The notes beneath the pieces are model-generated. The model did no database searches. It worked only from the letters and a program-made list of their open reading frames with translations, and was not told the DNA's origin. This document shows positions 51,734 to 58,283 of a stretch of 64,000 bases of DNA, in pieces. The position numbers and the translations under genes were made by a program. Source of the stretch: Sphingomonas sp. Leaf407. GTDB taxonomy: Bacteria; Pseudomonadota; Alphaproteobacteria; Sphingomonadales; Sphingomonadaceae. Positions within the stretch are counted from its first letter, which is position 1. Each line of letters begins with the position of its first letter. The stretch spans positions 124,001-188,000 of the forward strand of contig NZ_LMQO01000003.1 of NCBI RefSeq assembly GCF_001425385.1, given 5' to 3'.

Positions 51734-52561
51734 ATGGAGAACCGTGACCGGATTGCGCAGGCATTCGTCGCCGCGCGGCGTGATGCGCGCGGACTTGCGC
51801 AGTATCCGGGCGATCGTCCGACGACGCTGGGCGACGCCTATGGCGTGCAGGACCGGGCGATCGCGCTCGACGGGCGGACGGTGGTCGGGTGGAAGGTCGG
51901 CAAGATCAACGCGCCACTCGATACGCAACTGGGGGCCAACCGGCTGGCCGGACCGATCTTTGCCGATCAGTTGTTCCTGGACGCCACGCCCGTCCTGCCG
52001 GTGATCGCCGACGGGTTCGCGGCGGCCGAGGCGGAATATTGCATCCGCATCGCCCGCAGCCCCGCGCCCGGTGCGACCGGCCTGTCGCACGACGCGGTGC
52101 TGGAGTTGATCGACGCGGTCCATGTCGGGATCGAGATCGCCAGTTCGCCCTATCCCGGCATCAACGCCGATGGCCCGCTGGTGACGATCAGCGATTACGG
52201 CAACAACCACGGCCTGCTGGTCGGTGCGGAGATTCCCGGCTGGCGCGACGGCGATTTCATCGACTGGCCGGTCGTGTCGCGGATCGACGGCGCGGTGATC
52301 GGTAAAGCGAGCGCGCGCACGATGCTCGACGGACCGATCGGCGCGGTGTCGTTTCTGATCGACTGCCTCGCCTCTCGTGGTCTAACGCTGGCAGCGGGGC
52401 AATGGGTATCGTCCGGCGCCGTCACCGGGGTTCATCCGGTGGCGCCCGGACAGCGCTTCGATGCCGAATTCGGAAGTCTGCGGGTGAGCTGCGCGATCGA
52501 CGCCGCCAGGCCCGCGCAGGGGATGCAGGGAGAGCTAAGTCATGCAAGCGGGGCAGAATGA
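51734..52561 (+). CDS. 2-keto-4-pentenoate hydratase family protein
   Basis: The protein has 275 residues in the MhpD/fumarylacetoacetase-related fold. Family residues include VVGWKVGKINAPLDTQLG (the GWK lysine), the metal-binding AEAEYCIRI and GIEIASSPYP, and VSSGAVTGVHPVAPGQRFDAEFG near the end. MhpD enzymes hydrate 2-hydroxypentadienoates from aromatic ring cleavage, but here no aromatic genes are present; the neighbours are a sugar-acid transporter and a LacI regulator. It could act on a 2-keto-3-deoxy sugar acid or its dehydrated form. The ATG at 51734 has AAAGGAGAGG upstream. It overlaps the ExuT gene by 20 bases. Confidence 0.85.
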   Translation: MENRDRIAQAFVAARRDARGLAQYPGDRPTTLGDAYGVQDRAIALDGRTVVGWKVGKINAPLDTQLGANRLAGPIFADQLFLDATPVLPVIADGFAAAEAEYCIRIARSPAPGATGLSHDAVLELIDAVHVGIEIASSPYPGINADGPLVTISDYGNNHGLLVGAEIPGWRDGDFIDWPVVSRIDGAVIGKASARTMLDGPIGAVSFLIDCLASRGLTLAAGQWVSSGAVTGVHPVAPGQRFDAEFGSLRVSCAIDAARPAQGMQGELSHASGAE

Positions 52562-53828
52562 CGGTATCGACCGCGCGGTAGCGCGCGCCGGCCGCTATCG
52601 CTGGGGCATCGTCGGCCTGTTGTTCATGGCGACGTGCATCAACTACGTCGACCGGCAGATGATCGGGGTGCTCAAGCCCACCTTGTCGAAAGACCTGCGC
52701 TGGACCGAAACCGACTTCGCCAACGTCATCTTCTTTTTCCAGTTCGCCTATGCGATCGGCTATATCGGCTTTGGCCGCATCGTCGACGTGATCGGGGCGC
52801 GCATGGGCTATGCCGTCGCCTTCGTGATCTGGCAGATCGCGCATATGGCGCACGGCGGCGCGTACAGCGTTACCCAGTTCGCCATGGCGCGCTTCGGGCT
52901 GGGTCTTGGCGAATCGGGCAATTTCCCGGCGGGGATCAAGGCCGTCACCGAATGGTTTCCGGCCAAGGAACGCGCCTTCGCGATCGGGGTCTTCAACGCC
53001 GGGGCGAACGTCGGCGCGATCATCACGCCGATGGCGGTGCCGCTGCTGACCGTCGCCTATGGCTGGCGGATGGCGTTCGTCGTTACTGGTGTCGTCAGCC
53101 TCGTCTGGCTGGCGCTGTGGCTGATCTTCTATCGCTCCCCGCGCGATCACAAGAAGCTGTCGAGCGGCGAGCTGGCGTGGATCGAGCAGGACCCGGCCGA
53201 CCCGGTCAAGCCGATCGCGTGGAAGCGGCTGGTCACGAAGCGCGAGACCTGGGCCTATGCGCTCGGCAAATTCTGCATCGACCCGATCTGGTGGTTTTTC
53301 CTGTTCTGGCTGCCGGGCTATCTCGGCGACCGCTACGACCTCGACCTGCTGAGCTTCGGGCCGCCGCTGGTCGCGATCTATCTGCTATCTGACCTTGGCA
53401 GCGTCGCTGGCGGCTGGCTGTCGTCGCGGCTGATCGCGCGCGGGCGCACCGTCAACTTCGCGCGCAAGACGACGATGCTGGTCTGCGCCTTCGCGGTCCT
53501 GCCGGTGCTCTTCGCCCAGTCGATCGACAATCTGTGGGTCGCCGTCCTCGTCATCGGCATCGCCACCGCCGCGCATCAGGCGTTCTCGGCCAATCTCTAT
53601 ACGCTCCCCTCCGACCTGTTCCCGCGCGCGGCGGTCGGATCGGTCGTCGGGATTGGCGGAACGGTCGGCGCGATCGGCGGCATGATGATGGCGAAATATG
53701 CGGGCTACGTTCTCGACGGCATCGGTAGCTATGCGCCGCTGTTCTTCGTCGCGGGATCTGCCTATTTCGTCGCGCTGCTGGCGGTGCATCTGCTGTCGCC
53801 GCGCCTCGCCCGGGTCGACGCCCCCTGA
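52542..53828 (+). CDS. exuT: MFS hexuronate transporter (ExuT-like, anion:cation symporter family)
   Basis: This is a 12-helix transporter of 428 residues, likely to import galacturonate or glucuronate. ACS-family marks: INYVDRQMIGVLKPTLSKDLRWTETDFANVIFFFQFAYAIGYIGFGRIVDVIGARMGYA, then GLGLGESGNFPAGIKAVTEWFPAKERAFAIGVFNAGANVGAI. KFCIDPIWWFFLFWLPGYLGDRYDLDLL in the second half is close to ExuT. The gene starts 20 bases inside the hydratase gene, an overlap that argues for coupled translation. The Uxa enzymes for cytoplasmic catabolism are at 22571-26978. A hairpin just past the stop ends the operon. Confidence 0.88.
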   Translation: MQAGQNDGIDRAVARAGRYRWGIVGLLFMATCINYVDRQMIGVLKPTLSKDLRWTETDFANVIFFFQFAYAIGYIGFGRIVDVIGARMGYAVAFVIWQIAHMAHGGAYSVTQFAMARFGLGLGESGNFPAGIKAVTEWFPAKERAFAIGVFNAGANVGAIITPMAVPLLTVAYGWRMAFVVTGVVSLVWLALWLIFYRSPRDHKKLSSGELAWIEQDPADPVKPIAWKRLVTKRETWAYALGKFCIDPIWWFFLFWLPGYLGDRYDLDLLSFGPPLVAIYLLSDLGSVAGGWLSSRLIARGRTVNFARKTTMLVCAFAVLPVLFAQSIDNLWVAVLVIGIATAAHQAFSANLYTLPSDLFPRAAVGSVVGIGGTVGAIGGMMMAKYAGYVLDGIGSYAPLFFVAGSAYFVALLAVHLLSPRLARVDAP

Positions 53829-53834
53829 CCGGTC

Positions 53835-53860
53835 GGCGGGGGAGTGGCTACTCCCCCGCC
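53835..53860. terminator. Bidirectional stem-loop overlapping the EVE gene end
   Basis: A 10-bp perfect stem (GGCGGGGGAG and complement) with a 6-base loop begins seven bases after the exuT stop. It includes the last codons of the convergent EVE gene, so it serves both transcripts. Confidence 0.75.
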
Positions 53861-54246
53861 AGTCGCAGCAACACCGCCCATTCGGCGTCGCCGACTGGCG
53901 AGACCGACAGGCGGGATTGCCGCAGCATCGCCATGCCCGCCAAAGCATCGTCCGCCTTCATCTTTTTCAGTTCGACCGGGCGGGGCAGGGGGCGGAGCGG
54001 TTCGATCCGCACCGATACCCAGCCGTCTCCGCCATCCGGCCGTGAGCCACGCGCGATCCGCGCCACGCCGACCGCCGCCTTGTCCTTGCCCGAATGATAA
54101 TAGAGCGCCTCGTCGCCGACCTGCATGGCGCGCAGATGACCGGCGGCGGCATGGTTGCGCACCCCGTCCCATTCGGTGCCGCCGTCGCGCACCAGATCGT
54201 CCCAGCCATAGCTGTCCGGTTCCGATTTCAGCAGCCAATACGCCAT
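53848..54246 (-). CDS. EVE domain-containing protein
   Basis: This 132-residue protein is made of one EVE domain, related to the PUA-like fold and to human THYN1. MAYWLLKSEPDSYGWDDLV and DGVRNHAAAGHLRAMQVGDEALYYHSGKDKAAVGVARIARG are the standard blocks, with the aromatic cage residues Trp and Tyr in place. The domain binds modified nucleobases in other contexts; bacterial stand-alone copies are common, and their role is not settled. There is no restriction or modification gene nearby. The start has no unusual features. Confidence 0.93.
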   Translation of the reverse strand: MAYWLLKSEPDSYGWDDLVRDGGTEWDGVRNHAAAGHLRAMQVGDEALYYHSGKDKAAVGVARIARGSRPDGGDGWVSVRIEPLRPLPRPVELKKMKADDALAGMAMLRQSRLSVSPVGDAEWAVLLRLAGE

Positions 54247-54395
54247 CGCCCGTCCTCTCGCGTTCGATAAACCGCCCGTGAATGACCGGTTCCGCGACCG
54301 TTCAGTCGCCGCGTGGCAGACATACCGTCATCGGCGCGGAGGCGTCGACCCGGTGCGGTTGCCGAAACCCGCCGGGAGATGACAGGAGAACGGGC

Positions 54396-54782
54396 ATGAT
54401 GACCTTGCTGACAAAGGCCGGTCTGGGCGCGGTACTGGCCGCGACGACGCTGACCGCCGCCGCCCCCGCCGACGCGCAATGGCGTCGCGGCTATTATCGC
54501 GACCGCGACAATACCGGCACCGCCGTGGTGGCGGGAATCGCCGGCCTCGCCATCGGCGCCGCGCTGGCATCGGGCGGACCGCGCGATCGCTATGCGCGCG
54601 ACCGCTATTACCGCGATCGCGGCTATGCGTATAACTACGACGACCGTTATTATCGCCAGCGTGGCTATTATCCGAACGACGGCTATTACGCCTCGCGCTA
54701 CCGCGATTATCAGCGTTGCTGGGTCGAGCGGCGCTACGATCCCTATTACGACCAGAACGTTCGCGTCCGCGTCTGCAACTGA
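54396..54782 (+). CDS. Secreted tyrosine/arginine-rich small protein
   Basis: I cannot assign a family to this 128-residue protein. The signal peptide (MMTLLTKAGLGAVLAATTLTAAAPADA) is followed by WRRGYYRDRDNTGTAVVAGIAGLAIGAALASGG, a glycine-zipper-like helix, and then a region with repeated RDRYYRDRGY units, very rich in Tyr, Arg and Asp, ending CWVERRYDPYYDQNVRVRVCN with two cysteines. Similar Y/R-rich secreted proteins occur in sphingomonads without known function; an envelope or RcnB-like role is speculative. The ATG at 54396 has AGGAG at good spacing. A hairpin follows 12 bases after the stop. Confidence 0.8.
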   Translation: MMTLLTKAGLGAVLAATTLTAAAPADAQWRRGYYRDRDNTGTAVVAGIAGLAIGAALASGGPRDRYARDRYYRDRGYAYNYDDRYYRQRGYYPNDGYYASRYRDYQRCWVERRYDPYYDQNVRVRVCN

Positions 54783-54794
54783 CCGGATCTGGCG

Positions 54795-54818
54795 GGGCGG
54801 GGGAGGCATCCCCCGCCC
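54795..54818 (+). terminator. Stem-loop after the Y/R-rich gene
   Basis: A 10-bp perfect stem (GGGCGGGGGA and complement) with a GGCA loop is followed by CTTTGCG. It lies between the Y/R-rich gene and the DUF3297 gene and probably separates their transcription. Confidence 0.65.
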
Positions 54819-54862
54819 TTTGCGCTTGGCGCGCGCACGGTTTTACGGCATGGGCCGCGCCC

Positions 54863-55174
54863 ATGACTGATACGCCCCCAGATCGCCTCTCGATCAATCC
54901 GCGCAGCCCCCACTTCGACCAGCCGGTGCTGGAGCGCGGCATCGGCATCCGCTTCAAGGGCGCCGAACGCAACGACGTCGAGGAATATTCGATCTCCGAA
55001 GGTTGGATCCGCGTCGCGCTGGGCAAGAAGATGGACCGTAAGGGCCAGCCGCTGACGATCAAGCTGACCGGTCCGGTGGAGGCTTATTTCCAGACGGCGG
55101 CGGCGGATGCGGCGGATGATGCCGGACAGGCCGAGGCGAACACCGATGAAACGAAAGCCGCCGACGGCGAGTAA
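54863..55174 (+). CDS. DUF3297 family protein
   Basis: This is a small cytoplasmic protein of 103 residues. DRLSINPRSPHFDQPVLERGIGIRFKGAERNDVEEYSISEGWIRVALGKKMDRKGQPLTIKLTGPVEAYF matches the DUF3297 family closely along its whole length. The last 25 residues are an alanine- and acidic-rich tail not usually conserved. The function is unknown; family members are short and often stand alone. The start at 54863 follows the family. A long inverted repeat begins eight bases after the stop. Confidence 0.85.
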   Translation: MTDTPPDRLSINPRSPHFDQPVLERGIGIRFKGAERNDVEEYSISEGWIRVALGKKMDRKGQPLTIKLTGPVEAYFQTAAADAADDAGQAEANTDETKAADGE

Positions 55175-55182
55175 GTCCCACA

Positions 55183-55290
55183 CTCCCCTCCCTGACAAGG
55201 GAGGGGCCGGGGGTGGGTAGGGTCGTGGGAGCCGCAGCGTTTCCTCGCCGACCGACCCACCCCCGACCCCTCCCTTGTCAGGGAGGGGAG
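55183..55290. repeat. Long inverted repeat with ~36-bp arms overlapping the trhO 3' end
   Basis: Arms at 55183-55218 and 55255-55290 are complementary with a single mismatch. Each arm itself contains a smaller palindrome (CCCTCCCTGACAAGGGAGGG). The right arm supplies the last codons and stop of trhO (55278). The whole resembles a small non-autonomous or REP-doublet element and may fold as a strong terminator. Confidence 0.85.
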
Positions 55291-56225
55291 TTGTCCCCGT
55301 CACGCTCCATCCGCGCGCCGACGTGGCGTTCCCCCCGCGCAGCGGCCAGCGCGACCTGTCGGTGGCGCTCGGCCTTGCCCGCCAGCGTCGCCGCATCATG
55401 GGTGCCGGCACAGGCGGGGCACTCCACCCCTTCGCGGTATAGCGGCGAGGCGCGGTCGGCGTCGCTGACCGGCCTGCGGCATCCGCGACACAGCGCGTGC
55501 GTGCCGGGCGTCAGTCCGTGGCCGACCGAAACCCGTTCGTCGAACACGAAGCATTCGCCCTGCCACGCGCTGTCCTCCGCCGGCACCGCTTCGAGATATT
55601 TCAGGATGCCGCCGTCGAGGTGATAGACCGCCTCGACGCCTTCGCCTTTGAGGAACGCGGTCGATTTCTCGCAGCGGATGCCGCCGGTGCAGAACATCGC
55701 CACACGCTGCTTGCCCGCCAACAGTTCGGCGCGGTTGGCGCGAAACCAGTCTGGAAAGTCGCGAAAGCTGTCGGTCCCCGGATCGACCGCCCCGGCAAAG
55801 GTGCCGACTTTCACCTCGTACGCATTGCGGGTATCGATCACGACCGTCTGCGGATCGGCAATCAGCGCGTTCCAGTCGGCCGGCGCGACATAGGTGCCGA
55901 CGATTCGCTTTGGATCGGTGCCCGGCACGCCCATCGTCACGATCTCGCGCTTGAGCCGTACCTTCAGCCGGTGGAACGGCATCGTCGCGGCATGACTGAA
56001 CTTGGGCGCAAGATCCTCGCACCCCGGCACCGCACGGATCGCGGCGAGCGCGGCATCGATCCCCGCCGCCGATCCCGCGATCGTGCCGTTCAGCCCCTCG
56101 CCCGCGACCAGCAACGTGCCGCGCACACCATGGGCCGCCAGAACGGCCTCCAGCGTAGCGCGCACGGCTTCGGGATCGGCAACGGGAACGAAGCGGTACA
56201 GCGCCGCGACGACGATCTCGGTCAT
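55278..56225 (-). CDS. trhO: tRNA uridine(34) hydroxylase TrhO (rhodanese family)
   Basis: This enzyme uses oxygen to hydroxylate wobble U34 of tRNAs, a step to 5-methoxy- or carboxymethoxyuridine. The 315-residue protein has the N-terminal acylphosphatase-like domain (LVAGEGLNGTIAGS) and the rhodanese domain with AMFCTGGIRCEKSTAFL, whose cysteine is required in the family. A C-terminal zinc-ribbon-like part has CRGCRRP and CPACAG. The last residues (GDNSPP) are coded by the inverted repeat at 55255-55290. The ATG at 56225 overlaps the LytTR stop (TGATG), so it is translated with the two-component genes. Confidence 0.92.
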   Translation of the reverse strand: MTEIVVAALYRFVPVADPEAVRATLEAVLAAHGVRGTLLVAGEGLNGTIAGSAAGIDAALAAIRAVPGCEDLAPKFSHAATMPFHRLKVRLKREIVTMGVPGTDPKRIVGTYVAPADWNALIADPQTVVIDTRNAYEVKVGTFAGAVDPGTDSFRDFPDWFRANRAELLAGKQRVAMFCTGGIRCEKSTAFLKGEGVEAVYHLDGGILKYLEAVPAEDSAWQGECFVFDERVSVGHGLTPGTHALCRGCRRPVSDADRASPLYREGVECPACAGTHDAATLAGKAERHRQVALAAARGERHVGARMERDGDNSPP

Positions 56226-57037
56226 CAGTGGACGAAGCGCGCCACCACGTCGCGGTACGAGCGGCTGACCTTCACCTGCGATCCCGATTCGAGGATCAGG
56301 AAACATTCGCCGTTGGTATGCGGCTTCACCTGCTTGACGAGGTCGAGGTTGACGATCGTCGAGCGATGCACCCGCTGGAACCGGCGCGGGTCGAGCCGCT
56401 TTTCGAGGTCCTTCATCGTCTCGCGCAGCACCAGCGAATTGTCGCCGGTGTTGATGACCATGTAATCGCCCGCCGCCTCGATCATCTCGATCGTATCGAC
56501 ATCGACGCGGAAGATCTGTCCGCGATCCTTGATGTTGATGAGCTTCTCGAACCGGTTGGCGCCGACCGCGTCGTCGCCGCCGCCATCGGCGGCTTCCATC
56601 TCGGCCGCCGTATCGGGGGCGACCTCGGCCAGCACTTCCTTCAGCTTTTCGACCTCGGCCTGGCCGCGCTTTTCGGACAGGCGCTGGCGCACCCGGTCGA
56701 GCGTGTCGGCTAGGCGCGATTCCTCGACCGGCTTCATCAGATAATCGACCGCATCGGCCTGAAACGCGCGGATCGCATGGTCGCTGTACGCGGTGACGAA
56801 CACCACCAGCGGCGGTTCGACCTCCATCAGCCCCTGCACGACCGAGAAGCCGTCGAAGCCGGGCATCTGGATGTCGAGGAAGACGAGGTCGGGCTTGTGG
56901 GTCTTGATCGATCGGATCGCTTCGCGTCCGTTGGTGCATTTGTCGATGATCTCGACATCGTCATGCGCTTGCAGCCGCAGTTCCAGTCCCTGGATCGCCA
57001 GGGACTCGTCGTCGACAAGGATGGTACGGATGGTCAT
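56225..57037 (-). CDS. LytTR-family response regulator
   Basis: The protein has 270 residues: a receiver (DDE near the N-terminus, phospho-acceptor in LVFLDIQMPGFDG, Thr in VTAYSD, Lys in YLMKPV) and a LytTR DNA-binding domain (FEKLINIKDRGQIFRVDVDTIEMIEAAGDYMVI, FQRVHRSTIVNLDLVKQVK). A helical linker with EVEKLKEVLAEVAPDTAAEMEAADGGGDD separates them. It is coupled to the upstream LytS-like kinase by a four-base overlap and is the kinase's likely target. The genes it controls are unknown; the TonB receptor at 58284 is a nearby candidate. Confidence 0.93.
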   Translation of the reverse strand: MTIRTILVDDESLAIQGLELRLQAHDDVEIIDKCTNGREAIRSIKTHKPDLVFLDIQMPGFDGFSVVQGLMEVEPPLVVFVTAYSDHAIRAFQADAVDYLMKPVEESRLADTLDRVRQRLSEKRGQAEVEKLKEVLAEVAPDTAAEMEAADGGGDDAVGANRFEKLINIKDRGQIFRVDVDTIEMIEAAGDYMVINTGDNSLVLRETMKDLEKRLDPRRFQRVHRSTIVNLDLVKQVKPHTNGECFLILESGSQVKVSRSYRDVVARFVH

Positions 57038-58134
57038 GCGGCCTCTTTGGTAACGTCTTGCGTCTGGAACGGCAGTTCGATCTCGACCACGAAGCCGCCA
57101 CCCGCGCCGGAGCGGGTGTCGAACCGGTGATCGGGACCATAGGCCTGTGCCAGCCGGTCCCGGATGTTCTGCAACCCGACACCGGTCGACAGCGTCGGCC
57201 GCTTCGGGCCGTCGATCAAGCCGGGGCCGGTGTCCGATACGGCAATCTGCACCCGGTTACCGGCGAGCCGAGCGGTAAGCGTGATGTCGGCCCCCTCGAT
57301 CTGCGGCGTGACCGCATATTTGATCGCATTCTCGACCAGCGGTTGCAGCAGCAGCGAGGGCAGCCGCGCGTGCGCGACGCGCGCGTCGACATCGAAACTG
57401 GTGCGCAGGCGCTCCTCAAACCGCATCTTTTCAATATCGAGATAGAGTTTGAGCGTTTCAACCTCCTGCTCCAGCGTCACATGCGCGGTCGGCTCGTTGG
57501 CGAGCGTGTAGCGCAGGAACGAGGCGAGGCGGCTGAGCATCACGTTCGCCTTCTCGGTCTGTTTGAGGAGGACGAGCGTCGAGATGGAGTTCAGCGTGTT
57601 GAACAGGAAATGCGGGTTGAGCTGATAGCGCAGCATCGCGAGCTGCGCCGAGGATGCCTGCATCTCCAGCATCTGCATCTCGTCGACCTGCTGTTCGACC
57701 ACGAGATAGAAGTTGATGCCGAAATACAGCGCCGACCAGCCCGCCAGCACGGTGAAGTTCAGGAACAGCGTGCCCAGCACCAGCGAGAAGCTGACGTCGG
57801 GCGATACGTTGCGGATGAAGGTGAAGACGAAGGCGTCGATCAGCGAATAGGCGAAGGTCGCCGCCGACAGGGTACACATCGTCAGGAAGATCGCCGGCAG
57901 GCGCGGCATCGACCGGTAATAGCCGTACAGCACGCTCATCAACAGCGTCAGGCAATAGCCGACGATCACCTCGACGATGTTGCCCAGCACGCTCTTGAGC
58001 GACGCCGCGCTCGCCACCGTCGAAACCGATCGCAGGATCAGATAGCCGGTCCACCCGGCCGCCTGCAGCAGCCAGAAGGCGCGGTTCTTCTGCTCGAAGA
58101 AGGGTCGCGAGAAAATGGCGGGCTTTAGCGTCAT
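57034..58134 (-). CDS. LytS-type sensor histidine kinase
   Basis: This membrane kinase has 366 residues (ATG 58134; a GTG at 58146 with its own AGGGG site is also possible). Four hydrophobic segments fill residues about 20-150. The His_kinase domain has the LytS signature LRYQLNPHFLFNTLNSISTLVLL, and the ATPase part has LPSLLLQPLVENAIKYAV, VSDTGPGL and GVGLQNIRDRLAQAYG. No extracytoplasmic sensor domain is apparent, so the membrane part may sense the signal. The four-base overlap with the LytTR gene and the TGATG overlap into trhO make a three-gene operon. Confidence 0.92.
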   Translation of the reverse strand: MTLKPAIFSRPFFEQKNRAFWLLQAAGWTGYLILRSVSTVASAASLKSVLGNIVEVIVGYCLTLLMSVLYGYYRSMPRLPAIFLTMCTLSAATFAYSLIDAFVFTFIRNVSPDVSFSLVLGTLFLNFTVLAGWSALYFGINFYLVVEQQVDEMQMLEMQASSAQLAMLRYQLNPHFLFNTLNSISTLVLLKQTEKANVMLSRLASFLRYTLANEPTAHVTLEQEVETLKLYLDIEKMRFEERLRTSFDVDARVAHARLPSLLLQPLVENAIKYAVTPQIEGADITLTARLAGNRVQIAVSDTGPGLIDGPKRPTLSTGVGLQNIRDRLAQAYGPDHRFDTRSGAGGGFVVEIELPFQTQDVTKEAA

Positions 58135-58226
58135 GCGCTCCGTCACATCGTTCTGCCCCTGTCCGCTTCTAGGCTGCGGGGGGCGGGTTGCAAAGCGGGT
58201 GTGTAGCGGAAACCCGCCCCAAACGA

Positions 58227-58258
58227 AAACCGCCGCCCCGTTTCCGGGACGGCGGTTT
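58227..58258 (-). terminator. Rho-independent terminator of the TonB receptor gene at 58284
   Basis: Arms AAACCGCCGCCCCG (58227-58240) and its near-complement (58245-58258) form a 14-bp stem with one mismatch and a TTTC loop. On the minus strand the stem is followed by TTTTCGTTT, a U-rich tail, 26 bases after the receptor stop. Confidence 0.85.
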
Positions 58259-58283
58259 CGCGGATGGCCGGGTTCTGTAGGGC

